Below are positions 44,218 to 53,914 of a DNA stretch of 64,000 nt, piece after piece. The DNA comes from UBA4582 sp965657335 (GTDB lineage: Bacteria > Pseudomonadota > Gammaproteobacteria > Pseudomonadales > Azotimanducaceae), in assembly GCA_965657335.1 (NCBI GenBank), contig CBFHOH010000014.1, forward strand, positions 1-64,000. The letters are read 5' to 3'. A program made the position numbers and the translations under genes. The notes below the pieces were generated by a model that worked only from the letters and a program-made list of their open reading frames with translations, did not search any database and was not told where the DNA came from. Each line of letters starts with the position of its first letter. The stretch's first letter is position 1.

Positions 44218-44610
44218 GTCAATCCTCGATTGGGTTAGCCAAAGTTCACTTTGCAAAAAGACTGTTGCTCTTAATGATTAACTCGCTCTCTAAAATATCG
44301 CATGATTTTTCGAGAACTTCTGTGATTTTGCACGAACCATGCTTTTAAGGGCATCGACTTTTTTGGCAAGCGCCTGCGGTAAAAATGATACCACTCTCGG
44401 CGCGTTAGGAAGAGAAGACGTCCGGTTGAACTGAACACGTTCACCCTCAACGCGGCGTAAGTTAGTGCTCACCCCGATGTGACGACCAACGCCCGTGACT
44501 TTTACCTATGACGATGTGCAGCGATCTTTTCGTCAGACAATGTCTGTCCACTCGGCAGCCAATGGCCGTCTGGCTATCTTCAACACCCCGAGTGTTTGGG
44601 GCCTTGGGCG
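44218..44610. other. Intergenic region between alpha/beta hydrolase and purA
   Basis: 393 bp without a gene I can defend. It contains a 60-codon frame on the minus strand (44290-44472, GTG start, basic Ser/Lys-rich product) that has no good ribosome site or recognised relatives. It also contains a perfect dyad CAGACA-A-TGTCTG at 44534-44546. No T-tailed terminator after purA is evident. Confidence 0.5.
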
Positions 44611-45864
44611 TTAGAAAAGCTGGTCGATGAGCATAGTATGTTCACGATCGGGCCCAGTGGAGACAATTGCGATGGGAACGCCACAGGTTTCTTCAATCCG
44701 GTCCAGATAGGCTCTGGCATTCGCTGGCAGCTCATCCAGAGTTTTCGCGCCCTCTGTTGTCTCAGACCAGCCTGGCATATGCTGGTAGACTGGCACGGAA
44801 TCTCCCGCCGCGTCAGTTTCATAGTCAACACACAGCGAGACTGTTTCTAAACCATCCATTACATCGAGCTTGGTGATACACAGTCCTGATATGCTGTTAA
44901 TCTGAATCACGCGTTTCAGCGCGTAGGCATCAAACCAACCGCATCTCCTTGGTCTACCGGTGGTTGAACCAAACTCGTGTCCGCGCTCAGCAAGTCGGCC
45001 ACCTACGTCGTCGAATAGCTCGGTGGGAAAAGGCCCAGAACCAACTCGCGTTGTGTAGGCCTTGGTGATACCGAGAATATAATCTAGATCCAGTGGACCG
45101 ACGCCACAACCACCACCGATTGCACCCGCGGTTGTGTTAGATGATGTCACAAATGGATATGTGCCCTGATCGATATCAAGTAGCGCACCCTGAGCCCCCT
45201 CAAAAAGCACATTTGCGTCCTGTTCGGCGAGTTCACCGAGTCTGCTAACAACATCTGAAACCATCGGCTTGATTTCATCAGCAAACTTAAGGGAAGCATC
45301 TAACGTCTCGCTCAGACTGACGGGATCTGTCTTGAAGTACTTCTCTAGCACAAAGTTGTGGTAGTCCATGACCTCTTCAAGCGAGGCCTTAAATTTTTCG
45401 GCATCGAACAGGTCCGCAACCCTGAGTCCGCGTCTTGAGACTTTGTCTTCGTAGGCGGGTCCAATACCTCTTCCAGTTGTGCCAATCTTATTGTTACCGC
45501 GCACATTTTCGCGCATTAAATCGAGCGCGATGTGATGCGGCAGTATCAGTGGACAACCTGGACTGATGGTCAGCCGTTCTCGCACGTTGACACCTGTGGC
45601 TTCAAGCTTTTCGATTTCAGTCATCAATGCCGGTATTGATAAAACCACACCGTTACCAATCAAACACTCCACGTGACTGTGCAAAATACCCGATGGGATA
45701 AGATGGAGGATGGTTTTCTCACCATTAACAACCAGCGTGTGGCCTGCATTATGTCCACCCTGAAACCGGACAACTGCTGCGACGTTTTCAGTGAGTAAAT
45801 CGACAACTTTTCCTTTGCCCTCATCACCCCAGTGTGTACCTACAACAACTAGATTCTTACCCAT
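44611..45864 (-). CDS. purA: Adenylosuccinate synthetase
   Basis: A 417-residue GTP-dependent enzyme. It opens NLVVVGTHWGDEGKGKVVDLL (landmark GTHWGDEGKGKVVD, with catalytic Asp and the P loop). It has FQGGHNAGHTLV, GTTGRGIGPAYEDKVSR and TKLDVMDG. It joins IMP and aspartate on the way to AMP. It follows hisZ with a 55 bp gap on the same strand. Its size is slightly below the 430 residues of E. coli. Confidence 0.97.
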   Translation of the reverse strand: MGKNLVVVGTHWGDEGKGKVVDLLTENVAAVVRFQGGHNAGHTLVVNGEKTILHLIPSGILHSHVECLIGNGVVLSIPALMTEIEKLEATGVNVRERLTISPGCPLILPHHIALDLMRENVRGNNKIGTTGRGIGPAYEDKVSRRGLRVADLFDAEKFKASLEEVMDYHNFVLEKYFKTDPVSLSETLDASLKFADEIKPMVSDVVSRLGELAEQDANVLFEGAQGALLDIDQGTYPFVTSSNTTAGAIGGGCGVGPLDLDYILGITKAYTTRVGSGPFPTELFDDVGGRLAERGHEFGSTTGRPRRCGWFDAYALKRVIQINSISGLCITKLDVMDGLETVSLCVDYETDAAGDSVPVYQHMPGWSETTEGAKTLDELPANARAYLDRIEETCGVPIAIVSTGPDREHTMLIDQLF

Positions 45865-45919
45865 TAGATCTGTCCATCATGCAATTCCAAAATTCTAATT
45901 CAAACATCGGCTCGCTCTC

Positions 45920-47086
45920 TCACGAGAGTTGCCACTCACCATCTTCGTTAGTCAACTGAAGATCATATGATTGACCTTCAGCAAGAGATTCAAGAACGAT
46001 ATACCCTTCTTTTCTCAATTGAGCCACTTTCTTCCAGCGACTTTTTTCAGTATCAGTGTCGTTTGTCGCCTTTGCTAGCACGCGCCTGCCAATTTCCCGC
46101 GTGACATTCACAATACCTAGCAGAGCCTTAGCGTCCATGTCGAACCCGGTGGCTGAGCGTGCTCGACCAAACACTTCACCGACATCATCATAACGACCGC
46201 CTTTTGCAATACATTGTTTCTCTCCCTCAATATAGCCAGCAAAAACGATGCCCGTATGATAGCCATATCCTCTCAGCTCGCTGAGATCGAAATAAACATC
46301 AATGTTTTCGAATCGATCAGTTATCGCTCGATACAAATTCGCCAGGTGTGCTAATCGGGCCTCAATCTTATTGGTCCCTTTAAATAGCGTTAGCGCATCT
46401 TCGATAACTGCTGATGTTCCGCAGAGAGTTGGCAGCGTGACGAGCTGCTCGCAAAGCTTTGCAGGTAAACCGAGTCGTTCCGTTTGCACTTTGAGGCTTG
46501 CAACCGACTTTTGTTGGATCAGATTAAATAATGCTGTTTCATCTTTCGTTGTCAGCTGCACATCTTTCATCAGCTCTCTGAAAATGCCAACATCACCAAG
46601 CTCTAGATGAACCGCCGTGACACCGAGCGTGCGGATCGATTCAATCATCAAACTCACTATTTCAAGGTCACCGTCAGCACCGGGGGAACCGAACAGCTCG
46701 GCTCCGAGCTTGAGAGGCGCTCGAGATGCAAGCATGTTTTCCGGTTTCGTTTGAAGGGCTGTCCCGGCATAGCAAAGACGTGTAATGCCAACTTGATTGA
46801 GGCTGTGTGCATCCATCCTCGCCACTTGGGGCGTAATATCTGCACGAATACCCAGCGTTCGGCCAGAGATCTGATCGGTGACCTTGAAAGTTTTCAGATC
46901 AAGATCACTGCCTGATCCCGTCAATAATGACTCTAGAAACTCTACCATCGGAGGTATGACGTACTCGTAACCCCAGCTGGTATAAAGATCCAAGAGTCTT
47001 CGACGAATAAATTCCAGGTTCAGGGCATCGGGCGGAAGGACTTCGTCCACGCCGTCGGGCAGGAGCCATCGAATATTGCTGCTCAT
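45920..47086 (-). CDS. hisZ: ATP phosphoribosyltransferase regulatory subunit
   Basis: A 388-residue HisRS-like protein: WLLPDGVDEVLPPDA, RRRLLDLYTSWGYEYVIPP, RADITPQVARMDAH and GGRYDDVGEVFGR show the class II synthetase core. It lacks the anticodon-binding domain, so it is HisZ and not HisS. It forms the histidine-biosynthetic complex with short-form HisG, which is not in the window. The hisZ-purA order next to hflC is common in Pseudomonas-like genomes. Confidence 0.94.
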   Translation of the reverse strand: MSSNIRWLLPDGVDEVLPPDALNLEFIRRRLLDLYTSWGYEYVIPPMVEFLESLLTGSGSDLDLKTFKVTDQISGRTLGIRADITPQVARMDAHSLNQVGITRLCYAGTALQTKPENMLASRAPLKLGAELFGSPGADGDLEIVSLMIESIRTLGVTAVHLELGDVGIFRELMKDVQLTTKDETALFNLIQQKSVASLKVQTERLGLPAKLCEQLVTLPTLCGTSAVIEDALTLFKGTNKIEARLAHLANLYRAITDRFENIDVYFDLSELRGYGYHTGIVFAGYIEGEKQCIAKGGRYDDVGEVFGRARSATGFDMDAKALLGIVNVTREIGRRVLAKATNDTDTEKSRWKKVAQLRKEGYIVLESLAEGQSYDLQLTNEDGEWQLS

Positions 47087-47153
47087 AAACCACGCTCACT
47101 CTGAACGGAGTTGGATAGGACAAAACTAAACCCTGTGGGCCAATTTTGCGATT

Positions 47154-47185
47154 CAAAAAAAAACCGGAAGTAGAACCTCCGGTTT
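47154..47185 (-). terminator. Rho-independent terminator after hflC
   Basis: On the minus strand AACCGGAGG (47184-47176), loop TTCTA, CTTCCGGTT (47170-47162): nine pairs including one G-U, followed directly by a run of about eight T. It ends the hfq-hflX-hflK-hflC transcript and separates it from hisZ-purA. Confidence 0.88.
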
Positions 47186-47204
47186 GGCGAATCTTACACT
47201 ATTT

Positions 47205-48074
47205 TTACTGATTACTTTTGTTCAAGTAGCTAAAAAAGTCACTATCTGGATCAACCAGCAATACATCGCCTTTGTTAGCGAATGTTTTCTGGTAGGCAGC
47301 CATGCTCCTGTAGAACTTATAGAACTCTTTATCCTTGCCGTAGGCGCTTGCGTAAATCGAGGCAGATTCAGCATCACCAGAGCCGCGAATCTCCTCCGCC
47401 TCGGAGTAGGCTTCCGCTAGGATAATTTCCCGCTGCTTGTCTGCATCGGCGCGTATACCGGCGCCCAGCTCATAACCCTGAGCACGATGTTCACGAGCCT
47501 CGATATCACGCTCTGTGTTCATTCGAGCATATACGGACTGGCTCACATCTGTCGGCAGGTCGATTTTCTTTACCCTGACATCGACAACTTCAACACCCAG
47601 TTCGATTCTGGCAACCTCATCCAACTGCTCCGTCAAATTTGTCATCAACTCGTCGCGTTCGCCAGAGACGACTTCGTGCAGCGTGCGATTACTGATTTCG
47701 TTTCTCAGGCCATTGTTGATTCGTTGACGCAAGAGACCCTCTGCACGCCGGGTGTCACCCGCGGTAGCTGTGTAAAAGCTTTGCGCATCGTTCACCTTGA
47801 ACTTAGCGAAAGAGTCGACCATGACCGCTTTCTTCTCGAGTGTTAAGAATCTTTCCGCTGTGATGTCCAGCGTTAAAACCCTCGCGTCAAATTTTCTCAC
47901 CTCGTTGACAAACGGCTTTTTCAAATGCAAGCCGGGCTCGATATCGGCTCGTACTACCCGTCCAAACTCAAGCAGCACAGCGCGCTCTAGTTCGGTGATA
48001 ATAAATATCGAATTAACGCCGACAATCCCGAGTATAAAAACAACTACTGCCATTACTAATATTCTTGCTGACAT
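47205..48074 (-). CDS. hflC: HflC, regulator of FtsH protease
   Basis: A 289-residue SPFH/prohibitin-domain protein. A single N-terminal membrane segment (ILVMAVVVFILGIVGVNSIFI) is followed by ELERAVLLEFGRVVRADIEPGLH (landmarks RAVLLEFGRV and EPGLHLKKPF). The C-terminal coiled coil is rich in Ala and Glu (AEAYSEAEEIRGSGDAES). With HflK it forms the large membrane complex that surrounds FtsH. It starts one base after hflK ends. Confidence 0.96.
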   Translation of the reverse strand: MSARILVMAVVVFILGIVGVNSIFIITELERAVLLEFGRVVRADIEPGLHLKKPFVNEVRKFDARVLTLDITAERFLTLEKKAVMVDSFAKFKVNDAQSFYTATAGDTRRAEGLLRQRINNGLRNEISNRTLHEVVSGERDELMTNLTEQLDEVARIELGVEVVDVRVKKIDLPTDVSQSVYARMNTERDIEAREHRAQGYELGAGIRADADKQREIILAEAYSEAEEIRGSGDAESASIYASAYGKDKEFYKFYRSMAAYQKTFANKGDVLLVDPDSDFFSYLNKSNQ

Positions 48075-49220
48075 TTATCTGTCCCTCCTGTTAGCAGACC
48101 TTCTGTTTGTTCCGTTTGTTGTTTGCGGGTTAGGCGCAACAGAGGTCGAATATCCAGAATTGTTATTGCTCTGCGTTTGATTGATCAGCTTGTCGAGCGG
48201 CAGGTACAACAGATTATTGCCACCCTCCACGTCGACCATGACTTTTGTGCTGTTGGCCATCACTGATTCCATCGTATCGAGATACAACCTTTCACGGGTA
48301 ACTTCCGGTGCTAACTCGTATTCCGCGTAGAGCTTGTTGAAGCGGGCAGCTTCACCGCGCGCTCTGGCGACAACCCGTTGTTGGTAACCCAATGCCTGTT
48401 CAACCAGCCTTTGCGCTTCACCTCTGGCCTCGGGTACCACCTGATTGGCATACGCTGTCGCTTCGTTCTTTTCGCGCACTTCGTCCTCTCGCGCTTTAAT
48501 CACGTCGTCAAACGCGGCGCGAACTGCGTCAGGCGGTGCCGTTTCATCGATAACAACCTGCGTCACTTCGATCCCGGTTGTATAGCGATTCATATACGTC
48601 TGTATACGTTCCTTAACCTTGATGCCGAGTTCGGCACGACCGGAAGTCAATACATCGTTCATCAAAGCGCTGCCAACTTCATGCCTCAGCGCGCTCTCTG
48701 TTGACTGATACAGGCTTTGGACCGGATTGCTCACCCGCAGAAGATATTCTTTAACATCGCTGACAACGTACTGCACCTGCATGTTGACCTTAACGATATT
48801 TTCATCTTCGGTAAGCATCTCTGAATTGTGCTGGATCGACTTCAGGTCGGTCACACTCTCGGACATCACCTGATCAATGAGGGGAGGATTCCAATGCAAT
48901 CCAGGCAATAAGATTTCATCGTTCACCTTACCCAGTCGGAGTACAACACCTCTTTCCTTCTCGTCGAGGGTGTAGACACCACTCAGTGCCCAACCTATAA
49001 CGGCAAGGAGAATCAACCCTCCAATCATGCCCGAGTTCATCTTCATGGTGCTGCCACCACCGGAACCGCCCGAACCACCGCTTTTACCGCCAAACATTTG
49101 ACTTAAATTGTTTTGCAGCTTTTTGAAGGCCTCATCTAAATCTGGCGGACCTTGATCATTTTTGTTGCCCCAGGGATCCTTGTCACCTTGGTTGTTACCA
49201 CCCGGCTCATTCCAAGCCAT
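48075..49220 (-). CDS. hflK: HflK, regulator of FtsH protease
   Basis: 381 residues from ATG 49220 (AWNEPGG), because GGAG sits 6 nt upstream of that codon; an ATG two codons earlier is too close to it. The N-terminal cytosolic part is Gly/Asn/Ser-rich (GGKSGGSGGSGGGS), then one membrane helix (GGLILLAVIGWALSGVY), an SPFH domain with GVVLRLGKV and LLPGLHWNPP, and a coiled-coil end. The C-terminal tail is Asn/Arg-rich. It partners with HflC. The 94 bp before it are AT-rich and may carry an internal promoter. Confidence 0.96.
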   Translation of the reverse strand: MAWNEPGGNNQGDKDPWGNKNDQGPPDLDEAFKKLQNNLSQMFGGKSGGSGGSGGGSTMKMNSGMIGGLILLAVIGWALSGVYTLDEKERGVVLRLGKVNDEILLPGLHWNPPLIDQVMSESVTDLKSIQHNSEMLTEDENIVKVNMQVQYVVSDVKEYLLRVSNPVQSLYQSTESALRHEVGSALMNDVLTSGRAELGIKVKERIQTYMNRYTTGIEVTQVVIDETAPPDAVRAAFDDVIKAREDEVREKNEATAYANQVVPEARGEAQRLVEQALGYQQRVVARARGEAARFNKLYAEYELAPEVTRERLYLDTMESVMANSTKVMVDVEGGNNLLYLPLDKLINQTQSNNNSGYSTSVAPNPQTTNGTNRRSANRRDR

Positions 49221-49314
49221 ATTCATCTCCGTTTACTTTTTTCGGGGAAAGTTTGTTATTTTCCCACTATTAATAGAAATAATCACAGTTATTTTGATTT
49301 TTGTGTCGCAACAG

Positions 49315-50592
49315 CTACGACGACGAAAACCTGCTCAACAATCGATTTAAGCGATGTTCCTCAATTCTGACATGCATATAAATCATCCCGTCATCTTTCA
49401 CTTCTTCTTCAAGCACCGCATCGAGGTCAAACAATGCAGACCTTAGTTGTCCTTCAGCCGGCTTCAGCTTTAACCAAGGTTCCACGACATCATGCGACAG
49501 TCTTTGGCTTAGCGCCTCGATCAATTCAGGTATACCTTCTCCCGTGAGGCTTGAAACCCAAACCCTGGTTGGTTGCCCATCAGCGTCGCGGTCGACACGC
49601 GGCCCTTCCTCCAAAAGATCGATCTTGTTATAGATAAGCAATTGGGGCACGTCACTTGCTTTGATTTCTTCAAGTACAAGGCCCACCTCTTTCATCTGCA
49701 AGTCCCTTTCCTCCGACGACGCATCGACAACATGGAGAATCAGGTCTGACTGTTTTACCTCTTCGAGTGTTGCCCTAAAAGCGTCTACCAATCCGTGAGG
49801 CAGTTGCCGAATAAAACCCACCGTATCCGTCAAAATTGCTTTACCGATGATCGGCAGTTGCAGTTCTCTTAGCGTCGGGTCGAGTGTTGCAAAGAGCTGA
49901 TCTGCAGCATGCACATCAGACTCGCAAAGCCGGTTAAACATCGTCGACTTTCCGGCGTTCGTATAACCCGCCAAAGACACCGTCTTGACGTCGGCGCGTT
50001 GCCTCGATCTTCGGTTCTGCGCTCGTTGCTTTTGAACTCGCTGCAGACGCTGACTCACATTCTTTATACGATCACCAATCATTCTTTGATCAGCTTCTAA
50101 CTGAGTTTCTCCTGCACCTGTAATACCGATTGCAGCGCCCTGACCTCGCCCAGATCCGCCTCTTTGACGGTCGAGGTGAGTCCACCCGCGGACAAGTCGC
50201 GTTGACGCGTGCTGGAGCTGAGCAAGCTCCACTTGCAACTTACCTTCGTGGGTCCGTGCACGCTGTGCGAAAATTTCGAGTATTAACCCCGTGCGGCTTA
50301 GGATGCGACATTCGAGAAAGGCTTCTAAATTTCTTTCCTGAGTCGGCGTCAGATCCTGATCGAAGATGATTAGACTAGCCTCGTCTTCCTGCGCCTGCGC
50401 CTTTACCTCTTCAAGCTTTCCAGAGCCAATGTAAGTTTTTGGGTCTGGGTTTCTTTTCCGCGCAACGATACCTCCTACGGGGATAAGGCCGGCAGAAAGG
50501 GTTAACTCGTTCAGCTCTTCCGGCGTCGAGTCGTCTTGTTGAATATGGACAAGAAAGGCTTGAGAACCAAATTCGGGTCTATCGAAAAACAA
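49315..50592 (-). CDS. hflX: GTPase HflX
   Basis: A 425-residue ribosome-associated GTPase with a TTG start: the initial residues FFDRPEFGSQAFLVHI match the family start, and GGGA lies about 7 nt upstream. The HflX domain (to about 190) contains QLAQLQHASTRLVRGWTHL (landmark GRGQGAAIGITGAGETQLE). The GTPase domain has GYTNAGKST, DTVGFIRQLPH and NKIDL. It splits stalled 70S ribosomes under stress. It lies 18 bp after hfq. Confidence 0.96.
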   Translation of the reverse strand: MFFDRPEFGSQAFLVHIQQDDSTPEELNELTLSAGLIPVGGIVARKRNPDPKTYIGSGKLEEVKAQAQEDEASLIIFDQDLTPTQERNLEAFLECRILSRTGLILEIFAQRARTHEGKLQVELAQLQHASTRLVRGWTHLDRQRGGSGRGQGAAIGITGAGETQLEADQRMIGDRIKNVSQRLQRVQKQRAQNRRSRQRADVKTVSLAGYTNAGKSTMFNRLCESDVHAADQLFATLDPTLRELQLPIIGKAILTDTVGFIRQLPHGLVDAFRATLEEVKQSDLILHVVDASSEERDLQMKEVGLVLEEIKASDVPQLLIYNKIDLLEEGPRVDRDADGQPTRVWVSSLTGEGIPELIEALSQRLSHDVVEPWLKLKPAEGQLRSALFDLDAVLEEEVKDDGMIYMHVRIEEHRLNRLLSRFSSS

Positions 50593-50610
50593 ACGTTGAT
50601 CCCGGGAGAA

Positions 50611-50865
50611 TTAGGCGTTTCCGCCCTCATCAATTTCGTCACCTGCCATTGCTGGCATCTTCACGTTTCGTGAAGGGACAACGGTTGAGATCGCTGATTT
50701 GTAGATCATTTGGCTGACCGTGTTTCGCAACAAAATCACAAACTGGTCGAAAGACTCTATTTGGCCTTGAAGCTTAATACCGCTCACCAAATAGATTGAG
50801 ACGGGGATCCTGTCTTTTCGCAAAGCGTTTAAGAAAGGGTCTTGTAATGACTGCCCTTTTGACAT
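50611..50865 (-). CDS. hfq: RNA chaperone Hfq
   Basis: 84 residues: SKGQSLQDPFLNALRKDRIPVSIYLV (landmarks QSLQDPFLNALRK and VSIYLVSGIKLQGQIESFD) forms Sm1, and the Sm2 motif is YKSAISTVVP, close to the usual YKHA. The C-terminal tail is short (about 18 residues, GDEIDEGGNA), as in Pseudomonas. GGAGG precedes the ATG. It forms hexamers that pair small RNAs with mRNAs. It is downstream of miaA by 153 bp. Confidence 0.97.
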   Translation of the reverse strand: MSKGQSLQDPFLNALRKDRIPVSIYLVSGIKLQGQIESFDQFVILLRNTVSQMIYKSAISTVVPSRNVKMPAMAGDEIDEGGNA

Positions 50866-51018
50866 TTTTAGTCCTCCATGTGCTCAGCTAACCGCCGAGC
50901 GAGTCGATATACCGACGAAAAATGGTGCCCTGTGTGGTAAGCGAAACTGGCTCGTAACTTTGGCAAACCGGCACCGAGTGTGGTGTAACTTGCAGGAAAA
51001 GTAATCCTTTTCTCCGCG

Positions 51019-51960
51019 TTAACTTAATATGCTGCTTGCTTGTATGATTTTCAAGGCCTCATTAACCTCGGGAAATTGAATCTCGTTCAAGTTGTTCCAA
51101 CCCCTGAGCCATGTAAATTGCCGCTTGGCTAACTGCCGGGTTGCTATCACTGCGAGCTCTTGCATAGCAGCACGATCAATTTCACCCTCGAGATACTGCC
51201 ACGCCTGCCTGTAACCTACTGATTTTATTGAAGGTAGGTTTTCATGAAGATCATACTTTTCACGTAAAAGCTTAACCTCCTCAATAAAACCATCGCGCAC
51301 CATTTGTTCAAATCGAGTGGCAATGATCCGATGAAGCACCGTTCTATCAGGGGGTATAATAGCCATCTGACAAACGCGATAGGGCAAAGTGACTTGCGCC
51401 TGCTGCTTCCTATGCAGGTCGGTCATACTTTCGCCGGTCAGTTCCCAGATTTCGAGCGCCCTCTGAAGCCGCTGAGGGTCATTTGGATGAATTCTGGCAG
51501 CAGATTTCGGATCAATTTTTGCCAGACGATCATGCACTTTTTGCCAACCTCCAATCTCCGCTTCCCGCAGGATTTTTTCGCGAATAGCACTATCGGCGGC
51601 GGGCATTGTAGCGATACCCTCGATCAACACTTTGAAGTAAAGCATGGTTCCACCAACTAGCAATGGAATTTTCCCTCGATCGCTAATCGCAGACATCAAT
51701 TCAAGTACATCTGCCCTGAAGTCGGCGGCTGAATAAATTTGATCCGGATCTCTAATATCAATCAGGTGATGGGGAAATTGTTGGAGTGTTTCTGAATCGG
51801 GTTTAGCCGTGCCGATATTCATGTCGCGGTAAACCAACGCTGAATCGACACTGACAAGCTCAACCGGCAGATGAGCGGTCAGCTTCATCGCCAAATCAGA
51901 CTTTCCTGATGCTGTGGGACCCAGCAAAAAAATTGCTGGGGGCTGCAGATTAGCCATCAA
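51019..51960 (-). CDS. miaA: tRNA dimethylallyltransferase
   Basis: A 313-residue P-loop enzyme: FLLGPTASGKSDLAM, then VSVDSALVYRDMNIGTAKP, HHLIDIRDP and VGGTMLYFKVL. The C-terminal half has FIEEVKLL and KSVGYRQAWQYLEG. It adds a dimethylallyl group, from the MEP-pathway product DMAPP, to A37 of tRNAs reading UNN codons. It lies 12 bp after mutL in the mutL-miaA-hfq order. Confidence 0.97.
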   Translation of the reverse strand: MMANLQPPAIFLLGPTASGKSDLAMKLTAHLPVELVSVDSALVYRDMNIGTAKPDSETLQQFPHHLIDIRDPDQIYSAADFRADVLELMSAISDRGKIPLLVGGTMLYFKVLIEGIATMPAADSAIREKILREAEIGGWQKVHDRLAKIDPKSAARIHPNDPQRLQRALEIWELTGESMTDLHRKQQAQVTLPYRVCQMAIIPPDRTVLHRIIATRFEQMVRDGFIEEVKLLREKYDLHENLPSIKSVGYRQAWQYLEGEIDRAAMQELAVIATRQLAKRQFTWLRGWNNLNEIQFPEVNEALKIIQASSILS

Positions 51961-51972
51961 GGCACACCAACA

Positions 51973-53883
51973 CTATTGCCCACGAAGGAAGAGAGCGTCG
52001 AGCGCGTGCATAGACAACTCGGTCCAAGTTGGTCTGCCGTGATTACATTGACCACTTCGCTCTGTTTCTTCCATATCACGCAGCAACCCATTCATTTCAG
52101 GAATCGTCAGTCTTCGATTGGCTCGCACAGAACCATGGCAAGCCATGGTGGAAAGTAATTCATCCCTGTGCTGTTGGATACGATTACTGGAACCTAACTC
52201 AACTAGATCGGATATCACGTCCTTCACCAGTCCTTCCGCATCTGATTTTGCCAGGATTGCCGGAACTGACCGGACCACCAACGACTCTTCAGAGGCTTGT
52301 TGCAACTCAAAACCGAGAGAAGCAAGTTCATCGCTAAAATCCATTGCTACAGCACATTCTTTTTCACTGAGCGACAGCGATAGAGGCACAAGTAACGGCT
52401 GCTTCTTCATGCCTTCACTGTCACTGGACCTTTTCATATGCTCATAGGTAATTCGCTCATGGGCTGCATGCATATCAACGATAACAAGACCGTTGGTATT
52501 TTGAGCTAAGATATAGACGCCATGAATCTGCGCAACCGCATAACCTAGAGGCGGAACAGAATCGTCGGTTGTTACAGGCAAACCTTCCGGAGCTGTTAGG
52601 TCGCCACTAACTTGCAGCAGGTTTCCATAATTGTTTAGCTGCTCACGCACGTTACCGCCAGAGACACCCCCGAATGCTTGATAACCAGAAGTTGACTGCA
52701 AAGCGCCCTGAGATGCACTACCTGAGGTCAGCGGCATGTAGCCTTGCGTGGGCGCATTTTGCAGACTCGAGCCTTGTCCACCCAACGTGCTATTCATCGA
52801 CATTGTCTCGGCAATATGCCCATAACCTTCATCGGTTGTTGGCCTAACATCTGCCAGCGCGCCATATATCGACTTGAACAGAAAACCATGTACTTGCTGG
52901 CTGTCTCTAAACCTGACCTCATGCTTCGTCGGATGCACGTTCACATCTACCAGCTTTGGATCAATAGACAGGAATAGCGCGAACACCGGATGACGTCCGT
53001 GAAACAACACATCCTGATAGGCACGCTTGATTGCATGGCTAACAAGCTTGTCGCGAATCGTACGCCCATTCACATAAAAATATTGTTGGTCAGCCTGACT
53101 CCTTGAGTAGGTGGGGAGTCCAATCCAGCCGCGAATGCTTAATCTTCTACCCGGAGTATCACCTTCGTACTCCCGCTCCATATAAATTGCGTTTTCCATA
53201 AAACCTTTGCCGAAAACAGCACCTACGCGTCTTTCAGCATCTGACCCATCATCGACAGCTGCAAAATGTCGCAACTGTTTACCATTGTGACTCACATTAA
53301 TGGTCACTTGCTGATGACTCAGACTGATCTTGCGCAAAACCTCTTCAATTTTCTGTAACTCGGTTTTTTCGGTACGCAGGAATTTTCTTCGTGCCGGCGT
53401 ATTATAAAATAGATCTTTCACTTCGACCGTGGTGCCAACAGGATGCGGCGCAGGCACCACCTCGGGCGTCATCAAACTGCCACCAACGGTGACTTGCCAT
53501 GCAGTATCGTCTTCATCGGTTGCCGTATCGGATGCCGCCTCTCGGCGACTTGTCATCGTCACTTTTGCAATGGATGCGATACTTGCCAGCGCCTCACCTC
53601 TGAAGCCCAATGTATCGATTGCTTCCAGATCGTCAACCACCTCAATCTTACTGGTCGCGTGTCGACTCATTGCTAGCGTAAGATCTTCGCGATAGATGCC
53701 ATTGCCATTATCACGAATGCGTATGAGCTTCGTTCCACCGGCCTCAAGGTCAAGATCCATGCGGGTACAGTGCGCATCTAGCGCATTTTCGACCAACTCT
53801 TTCACGACAGATGCCGGCCGCTCTACTACTTCGCCCGCGGCTATTTGATTAGAGAGTCTTGGATTGAGTTGTTTTATTCGCAT
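51973..53883 (-). CDS. mutL: DNA mismatch repair protein MutL (endonuclease-type C terminus)
   Basis: A 636-residue GHKL ATPase. The N-terminal motifs are NQIAAGEVVERPASVVKELVENALDA (landmarks AAGEVVERP and ELVENALDA), RDNGNGI and TLGFRGEALASI. A variable Ser/Gly/Gln-rich linker spans about 345-440. In the C-terminal domain DMHAAHERITYE matches the metal-binding DQHA(X)2E(X)4E endonuclease motif with Met for Gln, with ACHGSVRA and CNHGRPTW near the end. This indicates a nicking MutL of the MutH-independent type, as in Pseudomonas. Confidence 0.96.
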   Translation of the reverse strand: MRIKQLNPRLSNQIAAGEVVERPASVVKELVENALDAHCTRMDLDLEAGGTKLIRIRDNGNGIYREDLTLAMSRHATSKIEVVDDLEAIDTLGFRGEALASIASIAKVTMTSRREAASDTATDEDDTAWQVTVGGSLMTPEVVPAPHPVGTTVEVKDLFYNTPARRKFLRTEKTELQKIEEVLRKISLSHQQVTINVSHNGKQLRHFAAVDDGSDAERRVGAVFGKGFMENAIYMEREYEGDTPGRRLSIRGWIGLPTYSRSQADQQYFYVNGRTIRDKLVSHAIKRAYQDVLFHGRHPVFALFLSIDPKLVDVNVHPTKHEVRFRDSQQVHGFLFKSIYGALADVRPTTDEGYGHIAETMSMNSTLGGQGSSLQNAPTQGYMPLTSGSASQGALQSTSGYQAFGGVSGGNVREQLNNYGNLLQVSGDLTAPEGLPVTTDDSVPPLGYAVAQIHGVYILAQNTNGLVIVDMHAAHERITYEHMKRSSDSEGMKKQPLLVPLSLSLSEKECAVAMDFSDELASLGFELQQASEESLVVRSVPAILAKSDAEGLVKDVISDLVELGSSNRIQQHRDELLSTMACHGSVRANRRLTIPEMNGLLRDMEETERSGQCNHGRPTWTELSMHALDALFLRGQ

Positions 53884-53914
53884 TAACGGCTTCCGAGGGT
53901 AAATAGGCTTGAGA

